Part shown: one piece after another, positions 1 through 5,534 of the stretch
How the letters are laid out: every line of letters starts with the position of its first letter
Numbering within the stretch: position 1 is the first letter of the stretch
Source: GCA-2717185 sp964474755
GTDB taxonomy: Bacteria; Pseudomonadota; Alphaproteobacteria; UBA8366; GCA-2717185
DNA length: 5,534 bases
NCBI GenBank assembly: GCA_964474755.1
Contig: CAYYUG010000123.1
Span: 1-5,534, forward strand
Reading direction: 5' to 3'
Translations under genes and position numbers: made by a program
The notes under the pieces: generated by a model
The model's input: the letters and a program-made list of their open reading frames with translations, nothing else
Databases searched by the model: none
Told to the model about the DNA's origin: nothing

Positions 1-239
1 ATAATATTCGGGTCAACGCCGTCGCACCTGGCGCGACCGACACACCCATGATGCGACGCAGCCAGTCAGGCGCCCTAGACCCCGAAGCGGCGCGGGAATA
101 TTCCCGTAATCGCCATGCTCTGAAACGCTTCGGCAAACCAGAGGAAATTGCCAACGGCATCACCTATTTGCTATCGGACGAAGCCAGTTTTACCACGGGC
201 TCCGTCCTAACAATCGACGGCGGCTGGCGCGCGGCGTAA
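1..239 (+). CDS. Short-chain dehydrogenase/reductase (SDR), C-terminal part only
   Basis: This is the 3' end of an SDR-family NAD(P)-dependent oxidoreductase gene; the 5' part lies beyond the left edge. The frame is open from base 3 and gives 78 residues ending in TAA at 237-239. The visible protein begins with NIRVNAVAPGATDTPM, the segment that follows the YxxxK active site in classical SDRs; the PG and T-x-T/D-T-P residues contact the cofactor. It ends with the C-terminal signature RFGKPEEIANGITYLLSDEA followed by G-S-x-L-T-I-D-G-G-W, typical of FabG-like classical SDRs of about 250 residues. The Met at base 48 is internal and not a start. The Rossmann glycine motif and catalytic Tyr/Lys are outside the window, so cofactor choice and substrate cannot be judged. 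No strong terminator follows it. Confidence 0.93.
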   Translation, partial: NIRVNAVAPGATDTPMMRRSQSGALDPEAAREYSRNRHALKRFGKPEEIANGITYLLSDEASFTTGSVLTIDGGWRAA

Positions 240-909
240 CATTTTGTCAGTTTACAACGCTTACGGCCGTCCAATAATTGGCGTTCATAATGTCAAAAAT
301 ATTGTTTTGGCAGTTCAGCAGGCAGCCCTTTAACTCTGCAATGCCGTAAATTTCGACCCTAACCTGATAAAGAAATAGTGCTAGACCCGTCACCTGTTAC
401 CCCATCGCGGAAGCCTGCAAGACCGATCCGACGGTGCATTGACAAATGTTTTGTGCGACATCGCCCTTGGGCTTTCCGATGGTGTCTTGATCATTAATCA
501 ACCGGATGGTCATAGGGGTCACAACCATAAGGTTCGCGTTGCCCACCACGAGGATTGGCGCCAAGGTGATATGTTCGGCAATCTCAACGTAGACCGAACA
601 CAGCCATCGTTTGGGCGGCGAGATGAGTGCAAAATTAATAAAATTTCACCATTGCCTGCGGCCCGACCAGACCGAGTTACGGTTTCGCAAATGCTGTTGC
701 TGTAACTGTCATCACGATGAAACCTAGTCGGCGGATAAAGCTTCGGCTCTGATATTCCCTAACCATCAGAAACGTGAAATAAATCCCCTGTGACATACGC
801 ATCATGAGAAGTTTTTCTCTATCAATACAACATTTAGGATTCTCCTATATTCGTCATCATAGTACTGCTATCCATCCAAACGAGCCTGCGCGAATGATAG
901 TGATAAGGC
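240..909. other. 670-base intergenic region with no confident gene
   Basis: This stretch is visibly more AT-rich than the flanking genes. I see no tRNA, no convincing sigma-70 promoter pair and no hairpin followed by a T run. Three weak open stretches exist. A plus-strand frame opens with TTG at 439 and stops at 705 (88 codons). An overlapping minus-strand frame has no stop between 645 and its TAA at 397-399. A 42-codon minus-strand ATG frame runs from 805 to 677. None has a good ribosome binding site or a recognisable domain. Small inverted repeats include CCAATAATTGG (271-281), AGTTAC/GTAACT arms (675-680 and 702-707), TCATCACGATGA (709-720) and GAGAA/TTCTC arms (806-810 and 815-819). The region must hold whatever promoter serves the gene starting at 910. 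TATATT at 846-851 is a possible -10 element, but it has no matching -35. It may also contain decayed coding sequence. Confidence 0.6.
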
Positions 910-2547
910 ATGACTGACATCCTCCGCCTCGCCCTCGTTACCGACATCCATCACGGCCCGACCCGGTACACCAAATTAGGGGCGGAAGCCCTGCCCCTGC
1001 TGGAATCGTTTCGCAACCAGGTCACCGCCGGCGATTTTGACCTGGTGGTCGATCTCGGTGACCGCATCACGAATGTCGATCGAGAGACCGACCTACAGCT
1101 TGAGAAAGAAGTCGAGGCGGTTTTCGCACAGATCGACACACCACGGGCGCATCTCTTGGGTAACCACGATCTTCACTACCTGACCGTCGGCGAAAATGAG
1201 GCGATCTGGGGTCGATCACTCACGAGTTACAGTACCGATCTAAAAGGCCATCATCTCGTGTTCTGGCAGCTAGACCTATCCGGCAGGTTCGGCGAAGCGC
1301 CGTTACCATCGCAAAGCGATCTCGACTGGCTACGCGACGATCTAGCCTGCACTAAACTGCCGGCGATAATCTTCACCCACGTCCCCCTGCACAGCGGCGC
1401 AATGACGGGCAATTTTTATTTCCACAACAATGGATCCTCTTCCACCCTATCACACACCGCCGAGGCACGGCAGATTATTGAAGCAGCCGGCAATGTGGTG
1501 CTGTGCCTCGCCGGTCACGTGCACTGGAACGATAGCGCCACAATCGATGGAATCCGGTACCTGACTTTGCAGTCTCTGACTGAGAGCTACACCACGCAGG
1601 GTGAGGTGTCCGGCGCTTGGGCGGAGATAGAAATCGATGATAGCGAGGTACGATGGCGCGCCCATGGCGGAGATCCACTGCGCTACGAGGCGCCATTGCG
1701 CGGCCGCAACATGCGCTGGGTGCCACCGCTACCACCGTTCCCAATCTTGCGCGCCCAGGAAAACATCGCGGACTTCGACGCACCAGTGCGAGGCGTTATC
1801 CTCGACATGGACGGAGTACTGTACCTCGGAAACGATCCAATCGACGGATCGTCCACAGCGGTGGCGGCACTCCACAACGCTGGGCTGCGCGTCGTATGTC
1901 TGACCAACAATGCTCGCCACAAACCGGAAGAGTACGCAGCCAAACTTGCCAGCTTTGGTATCCGAATCGACCCGTTGGACATCATTACTTCGGGACAAGC
2001 CGTTGTTCGCTTCCTGACGAAACAAAGCACCGCACCCAAGGTGCATATAGCCGGCAGCGACGCACTGCGGCAAATGCTTCTGACGGCCGGTGCGGTCGTG
2101 AGCGACACGCCGGACTACGTCGTCGCTGGCATAGACCTCAACATGACCTTAGCCGACCTGACACCAGCAATCCGCCATATAGCCAACGGAGCGCAGTTGA
2201 TTGGGAGCAACGGAGATGCGGTGATCCCGACAGCGGATGGCCCGGAACCGGAAGCGGGATCGGTCGTCGCCTTCTTGGAAACGGCTACGGGGAGCAACGC
2301 TACTCTGCTCGGCAAACCGAAACCCGATATCTATGAACTGGCGCTTGAGCGGCTCGGCCTCCACCGCGATGAAGTCATCGCCATCGGCGACACCTTCAAG
2401 ACCGATATCGCCGGCGCTACTGCATCAAGTCTGCGTTCTGTCCTCGTCGCTTCAGGAAATAGTGCAGCGGATGAAGCCGGCGAACCGGAACCGACAATGC
2501 GCTTCGCCGACCTCAGTGCGACAGCGAAGTTTTTGACGATGGGTTAA
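910..2547 (+). CDS. Two-domain phosphatase: metallophosphoesterase fused to HAD-IIA (NagD-like) hydrolase
   Basis: A 545-residue protein with two phosphate-ester hydrolase domains and no signal peptide or membrane segment, so probably cytoplasmic. Residues about 5-255 are a calcineurin-like metallophosphoesterase. The di-metal ligands are in place: D12-x-H14, G50-D51, G84-N85-H86-D87, H157 (in THVP) and the final G202-H203-x-H205. A proline-rich linker (about 270-292) leads to a HAD domain (about 293-543). This has the nucleophile/acid pair D299-M-D301-G (motif I), T332 in LTNN (motif II), K469 in GKPKP (motif III) and GD494-x4-D499 (motif IV). The cap segment, with DG-P-E-P-x-x-G followed by AFLE-x-ATG, is typical of the HAD-IIA subfamily: NagD, phosphoglycolate and glycerol-3-phosphate phosphatases. 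The start is fixed by motif I at residue 12 and by tandem in-frame stops TAG-TGA at 898-903. Only AAGG, one base from the ATG, resembles a Shine-Dalgarno, so initiation may be weak or leaderless. Substrate unknown; serial cleavage of a phosphodiester and then a monoester is inference. Confidence 0.95.
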   Translation: MTDILRLALVTDIHHGPTRYTKLGAEALPLLESFRNQVTAGDFDLVVDLGDRITNVDRETDLQLEKEVEAVFAQIDTPRAHLLGNHDLHYLTVGENEAIWGRSLTSYSTDLKGHHLVFWQLDLSGRFGEAPLPSQSDLDWLRDDLACTKLPAIIFTHVPLHSGAMTGNFYFHNNGSSSTLSHTAEARQIIEAAGNVVLCLAGHVHWNDSATIDGIRYLTLQSLTESYTTQGEVSGAWAEIEIDDSEVRWRAHGGDPLRYEAPLRGRNMRWVPPLPPFPILRAQENIADFDAPVRGVILDMDGVLYLGNDPIDGSSTAVAALHNAGLRVVCLTNNARHKPEEYAAKLASFGIRIDPLDIITSGQAVVRFLTKQSTAPKVHIAGSDALRQMLLTAGAVVSDTPDYVVAGIDLNMTLADLTPAIRHIANGAQLIGSNGDAVIPTADGPEPEAGSVVAFLETATGSNATLLGKPKPDIYELALERLGLHRDEVIAIGDTFKTDIAGATASSLRSVLVASGNSAADEAGEPEPTMRFADLSATAKFLTMG

Positions 2548-2556
2548 CCGCTCACC

Positions 2557-3660
2557 CTACTCCGCCGCCATCGGCAATGGTTGCGGCATCGGCACGTCGT
2601 TGATTTCCGCCAAAGGCTTGCCAAAATGCTTCTCGATGATCGGCACGACCTTGGTCGCGAACTGCTCCATCGATTCGATCACCGCGCGGTGCGGCATGTC
2701 ACCGACCGCGAAATAAATGTTCATGTGCCGAGGCCGGTAAAGCTCTATTTCCTGGCAGATCTGCTCCGCGACATCCTCTGCATCACCAACGAGGAGGTTC
2801 TCGGTAATCTGTTGGAGCGTTTCTTCGTTCTCGCCGGGCACTTCTTCGACCATATAGTCGTCAACCATTGTCTCTCGTCTGTTCCTCAGCGCGTTGGCAA
2901 TACGTTTCTGGAACCGCGCGCCATCGACATAGCGGTCGATGACCGCCTTTTCGTCACTGATGCAAGCAAATCGCAGGACACCGAGCGGAATGCTTTCCGG
3001 GTCCTTACCTTCGTCGATGTAGCATTGCTCAACCCGGTCACGTTGCGTCTTAAGCGCGTCGGCCCCACCGATCCCGCCGGAGATGAACGGAATATAACCA
3101 TCCCTTGCGCAACGCCGTTGGCTGTTCGGATCCTTGCCTGCCACCCAGATTGGCGGCCGCGGCGTTTGCACTGGCCTCATGTTGATCGCCGTTTGCGGTT
3201 GCTTGTAGTACTGGCCGTCATAGCTGAATTGCGGTTCGCGGAGACCACGCTCGATCATGTCCAACATCTCGTTGAACATCACCTTATTCTTCTCGATATC
3301 GGCACCCAACCGCTCGAACTCATAATGCTGGTAGCCGCTACCGACGCCAACATCGAGCCGTCCCCCGGACAACGCGTCGACCAGGGCTATCTCCCCGATC
3401 ACCCGAGCCGGCGCGTGCAAAGGCAGGATCAGGACCGCGCATCCGACCCGGATATTCTTGGTCATCGCCGCCGCCTGGTTACACATGAGCAGAGGCGAGG
3501 GGCACAGGCTATAGTTGGAGAAATGATGTTCCGCAAACCACGCGCGACTAAAGCCGAGCTCTTCCGCCAATCGCGTATGTTCTAGCGCTTCCGCTAAAAT
3601 TACATGCGGTGATGAGGATCGGTCTCGGTGTTGCAAAAGGTTGAAAATGCCAAAATCCAT
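2557..3660 (-). CDS. Luciferase-like (LLM class) flavin-dependent monooxygenase
   Basis: A 367-residue TIM-barrel flavoprotein of the bacterial luciferase-like family, whose members use reduced FMN or F420 supplied by a partner to oxygenate or oxidise small organic molecules. The N-terminus MDFGIF is beta-strand 1. W41-F-A-E-H45-H46-F matches the E-H-H-F segment of LuxA that carries the flavin-site histidine. V-L-I-L-P-L-H-A-P-A-R-V (about 76-87) is the family's strand-loop with a conserved basic residue. G100-R-L-D-V-G-V-G-S-G-Y110 is the phosphate-binding region; it has Gly where LuxA has its reactive Cys106. LLVGDAEDVAEQI (about 299-311) is the usual C-terminal helix motif. The ATG is preceded by AAGGGG at six bases. 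It is the last gene of a minus-strand operon, 29 bases after the acyl-CoA dehydrogenase stop. The closest visible likeness is to LuxA-type alkanal monooxygenases. The substrate and flavin are not determinable, and light emission should not be assumed. Confidence 0.95.
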   Translation of the reverse strand: MDFGIFNLLQHRDRSSSPHVILAEALEHTRLAEELGFSRAWFAEHHFSNYSLCPSPLLMCNQAAAMTKNIRVGCAVLILPLHAPARVIGEIALVDALSGGRLDVGVGSGYQHYEFERLGADIEKNKVMFNEMLDMIERGLREPQFSYDGQYYKQPQTAINMRPVQTPRPPIWVAGKDPNSQRRCARDGYIPFISGGIGGADALKTQRDRVEQCYIDEGKDPESIPLGVLRFACISDEKAVIDRYVDGARFQKRIANALRNRRETMVDDYMVEEVPGENEETLQQITENLLVGDAEDVAEQICQEIELYRPRHMNIYFAVGDMPHRAVIESMEQFATKVVPIIEKHFGKPLAEINDVPMPQPLPMAAE

Positions 3661-3666
3661 GTCGAG

Positions 3667-3672
3667 CCCCTT
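3667..3672 (-). promoter_or_regulatory. Ribosome binding site of the LLM monooxygenase gene
   Basis: Read on the minus strand, AAGGGG lies six bases before the ATG at 3660-3658. This is ordinary Shine-Dalgarno spacing and supports that start. It sits inside the 29-base gap after the acyl-CoA dehydrogenase stop, so the gene has its own initiation signal within the operon. Confidence 0.75.
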
Positions 3673-3689
3673 GGTTCAAATTTAATTGC

Positions 3690-4847
3690 TTAGTAGGAGC
3701 GCGGCAAGCCGAGCACCCGTTCGGAAATATAGTTGAGGATCATCTCACGGCTTACCGGCGCGATGCGCGCAATCATCATCTCGCGCATGTAACGTTCCAC
3801 ATGAAACTCCTTGGCATAACCCATGCCACCATGGGTCATAATCGCGCGCTCGCAAGCTGTAAAGCCAGCCTCGCCCGCAAGATATTTGGCTGCGTTTGAT
3901 TCCGCGCCGCACTCCTGCCCTTTGTCATAAAGTTCAGCCGCGCGATAGGCCATCAAATTGGCCGCCTCAAGCTCTGACCAGCTGCTCGCCAGCGGATGCT
4001 GGATCGCCTGGTTCTGACCGATCTGGCGTCCAAAAACCTCCCGGTCACCGGCATACTGGACCGCCTTACGCAGTGCGGCTCGACCGAGCCCGATCGCTTC
4101 AACGGCGACGAGAATTCGTTCCGGATTTAGACCGTGCAGAAGGTAGTAGAAGCCTTTGCCTTCCTCACCGATCAGATCGTCCTGCGGGACCGGTAAACCA
4201 TCGATGAAAACGGCGTTCGAATCGACCGCCTTGCGGCCCATCTTATCGATCTCCCGAACCTCGATGTAGTCGCGATCGAAGTCGGTGTAGAAAAGGCTGA
4301 GCCCTTCCGCCCGCTTGCCATTTTCATCTCGCGGCGACGTCCGTGCCAAAAGCAGAACCTTATTCGCAGTCTGGCCAGTCGAGGTCCACATCTTACGGCC
4401 GTGCACGACATAACCGTTTCCGCTTTTCTCCGCCTTGGTCTGAAGGTTAGTCGTGTCCAACCCAGCGTTCGGTTCGGTAACGCCAAAGCACGCGCGTTCC
4501 TCGCCGCGGATCATCGGCGGCAGCATGCGTTCCTTCTGTTCGTCGGTGCCGAATACCACAACCGGGTTCAGCCCAAAAATGTTGAGATGGATTGCAGAAG
4601 CGCCACTAAAGCCGGCGCCGGATTCGGCCACTGCTTGCATCATGAGCGAGGCCTCAGTGATGCCAAGATTTGAGCCGCCATACTCCTCCGGCATCGCGAT
4701 GCCAAGCCAACCACCATCCACGAACTCCTTAACGAAATCCTCGGGAAAGGTGCCAGTACGATCGGTTTCCAACCAGTAATCGTCGCCGAAATTCTCGCAG
4801 ATTTTGTTGATTCCATCCTGGATGGCGATTTGGTCTTCGGTAAACAT
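3690..4847 (-). CDS. Acyl-CoA dehydrogenase (FAD-dependent)
   Basis: A complete 385-residue acyl-CoA dehydrogenase, the usual family length. It would introduce an alpha,beta double bond into an acyl-CoA and pass electrons through FAD to electron-transfer flavoprotein in the cytoplasm. Domain order is standard: an N-terminal helical domain (about 1-115), a middle beta domain opening with C120-F-G-V-T-E-P-N-A-G-L-D, where GLD replaces the common GSD, followed by K-M-W-T-S-T-G (152-158), and a C-terminal helical domain with R-E-V-F-G-R-Q-I-G (269-277) and T-H-G-G-M-G-Y (338-344). The usual catalytic Glu near the C-terminus (Y-E-G-T in medium-chain enzymes) is absent; the aligned stretch reads RIAPVSREMI. 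A Glu in N-P-E243-R-I fits the helix-G base of isovaleryl-CoA dehydrogenase. The gene starts 13 bases after the CoA-transferase stop. Within the family the acyl substrate is uncertain; a branched or modified acyl group is possible. Confidence 0.96.
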   Translation of the reverse strand: MFTEDQIAIQDGINKICENFGDDYWLETDRTGTFPEDFVKEFVDGGWLGIAMPEEYGGSNLGITEASLMMQAVAESGAGFSGASAIHLNIFGLNPVVVFGTDEQKERMLPPMIRGEERACFGVTEPNAGLDTTNLQTKAEKSGNGYVVHGRKMWTSTGQTANKVLLLARTSPRDENGKRAEGLSLFYTDFDRDYIEVREIDKMGRKAVDSNAVFIDGLPVPQDDLIGEEGKGFYYLLHGLNPERILVAVEAIGLGRAALRKAVQYAGDREVFGRQIGQNQAIQHPLASSWSELEAANLMAYRAAELYDKGQECGAESNAAKYLAGEAGFTACERAIMTHGGMGYAKEFHVERYMREMMIARIAPVSREMILNYISERVLGLPRSY

Positions 4848-4856
4848 CGCTGTCTT

Positions 4857-4862
4857 TCCCTT
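4857..4862 (-). promoter_or_regulatory. Ribosome binding site of the acyl-CoA dehydrogenase gene, overlapping the upstream stop codon
   Basis: On the minus strand AAGGGA lies nine bases before the ATG at 4847-4845. Its first two bases are the AA of the TAA stop codon of the CoA-transferase gene (4863-4861). This arrangement favours re-initiation by ribosomes ending the upstream gene, so the two proteins are probably translationally coupled. Confidence 0.7.
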
Positions 4863-5534
4863 ATGCTGGGGTCTTCATGAAATCGAATACTTGTTGCTTG
4901 TGCTCGTCCAAACGAGGGGCGTGTCCGCTGGTTACAGGGCGCACGCCATCAATCCTCATGGGCAAGCCGACAAACTGCATACTCTTATCGTCGCCGGGCC
5001 GCATCATGCCAAGCGCCGCAGTCTGAGGATGCGCAACGACTTCTTCAACAGTTTGCACCGGCGCGTTGGGAATATCAGCCGCGTTGAGGCGTTCCGACCA
5101 CACCGTGCGCGGTTCGGTCTTGATGATTGCTCCTACGATTTCTGCTAGCTCGGCCTCGTTCTCGAGCCGGTCAACACTTTTTGCGTAGAGCGGATCGTCG
5201 GCCAATTCCGGACACCCCAATACCTCGCAGAACCGGCGGAACTGCCCGTCGGTGCCGATGACGATGACCTGGATACCATCGGCCGCGTGAAAACCGCGGT
5301 TTGGTGCCACGATCGGACCTCGCAAGCCGTTGCGCTTCGGCGCCTCACCGACAACTGCCAACTCTGCGGCGGCCAAGGTGATCCAACCGAGACTAGTCTC
5401 GAATAGGGAGGTGTCGACGATAGCCCCTTCACCGGTAACCTGACGCCGGTAAAGCGCAGATACGATCCCAATCGTCGACCACATACCAGTTCCGATATCG
5501 ACGAGCGAGATGCCTACACGCGAGGGCGGCCGGC
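4861..5534 (-). CDS. CaiB/BaiF type III CoA-transferase, C-terminal part (5' end outside window)
   Basis: The C-terminal 223 residues of a family III CoA-transferase, which swaps CoA between a donor thioester and a carboxylic acid through an enzyme-bound acyl anhydride. Full-length members have about 380-420 residues, so roughly the first 45% is missing. The Met codon at 5484 is not the start: the frame stays open to the right edge and adds PPSRVGISLVDIGTGM just before it. In that segment the Asp encoded at 5499-5497 aligns with the catalytic Asp169 of formyl-CoA transferase (D-x-x-T-G-M). Other family marks are ALYRRQVTGEGAIVDTSLFE, the A-P-N-R-G-F-H-A-A-D-G strand, a V-Q-T-V-E-E-V-V-A-H-P-Q segment and the C-terminal PLR-like LPMRIDGVRP with a late A-P-R-L-D-E-H. 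It is the most upstream visible gene of the minus-strand operon and would supply the CoA thioester oxidised by the next enzyme. Substrate unknown. Confidence 0.95.
   Translation of the reverse strand, partial: RPPSRVGISLVDIGTGMWSTIGIVSALYRRQVTGEGAIVDTSLFETSLGWITLAAAELAVVGEAPKRNGLRGPIVAPNRGFHAADGIQVIVIGTDGQFRRFCEVLGCPELADDPLYAKSVDRLENEAELAEIVGAIIKTEPRTVWSERLNAADIPNAPVQTVEEVVAHPQTAALGMMRPGDDKSMQFVGLPMRIDGVRPVTSGHAPRLDEHKQQVFDFMKTPA

Noticed and set aside
256..285. AACGC/GCGTT arms around CCAATAATTGG after the SDR stop, considered as a terminator
   Set aside because: The five-base stem with a 20-base loop is weak, and no T run follows on the plus strand.
310..370. A tRNA-like stretch with a TTCGA sequence near 350
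   Set aside because: The bases around it do not form a 5-bp T stem or an anticodon stem, and no acceptor stem partner could be found.
439..444. A perfect TTGACA that could be a -35 box
   Set aside because: At 16-18 base spacing the downstream hexamer is GC-rich (around CGCCCT) and does not resemble TATAAT. It also lies more than 450 bases before the next gene.
439..705. An 88-codon plus-strand frame starting with TTG
   Set aside because: It has a rare start, no Shine-Dalgarno and no recognisable motif, and it overlaps an equally open minus-strand frame. I treat it as chance or decayed sequence.
1653..2336. A 227-codon plus-strand frame inside the fused phosphatase gene
   Set aside because: The translation is Arg/Ser/Thr-rich and low in hydrophobic residues. 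It overlaps a frame with intact catalytic motifs, so it is a shadow.
2581..3585. A 334-codon plus-strand open frame antisense to the LLM monooxygenase gene
   Set aside because: The minus-strand frame has clear family motifs end to end, while the antisense translation is rich in Arg, His, Asp and Leu with no domain. Long antisense frames are common in GC-rich codon patterns.
5482..5484. The ATG at 5484 on the minus strand as the start of the CoA-transferase
   Set aside because: The frame continues upstream to the window edge with conserved family sequence, including the catalytic Asp, so this Met is internal.

Overview
The window looks like ordinary bacterial chromosome from a moderately GC-rich proteobacterium. 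I would guess an alphaproteobacterium, from the density of SDR, acyl-CoA dehydrogenase, CaiB and luciferase-like genes. No rRNA, tRNA, CRISPR or insertion sequence is visible, and I cannot name a species.

Layout, left to right. (1) The 3' end of a plus-strand short-chain dehydrogenase/reductase gene, cut by the left edge. (2) About 670 bases (240-909), visibly more AT-rich, with no confident gene; short open stretches on both strands may be decayed coding sequence. (3) A 545-codon plus-strand gene (910-2547) whose product joins an N-terminal calcineurin-like metallophosphoesterase to a C-terminal HAD-IIA (NagD-type) phosphatase. Essentially all catalytic residues of both domains are present. 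This is the most distinctive object in the window. (4) After only 9 bases, in convergent orientation, a tight minus-strand operon read right to left: a CaiB/BaiF type III CoA-transferase (cut by the right edge), an acyl-CoA dehydrogenase, and a LuxA-like flavin-dependent monooxygenase.

How the genes may work together. The minus-strand trio fits a catabolic module. An organic acid would be converted to its CoA thioester by CoA transfer, then alpha,beta-dehydrogenated by the flavoprotein; the luciferase-like enzyme would oxygenate the same or a related compound. The substrate cannot be read from the sequence. The two-domain phosphatase is probably a separate transcription unit. Its architecture suggests successive cleavage of a phosphodiester and of the phosphomonoester it yields, for example a glycerophosphodiester or cyclic nucleotide. 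That is inference. The SDR fragment could belong to the same catabolic neighbourhood, but its own operon lies outside the window.
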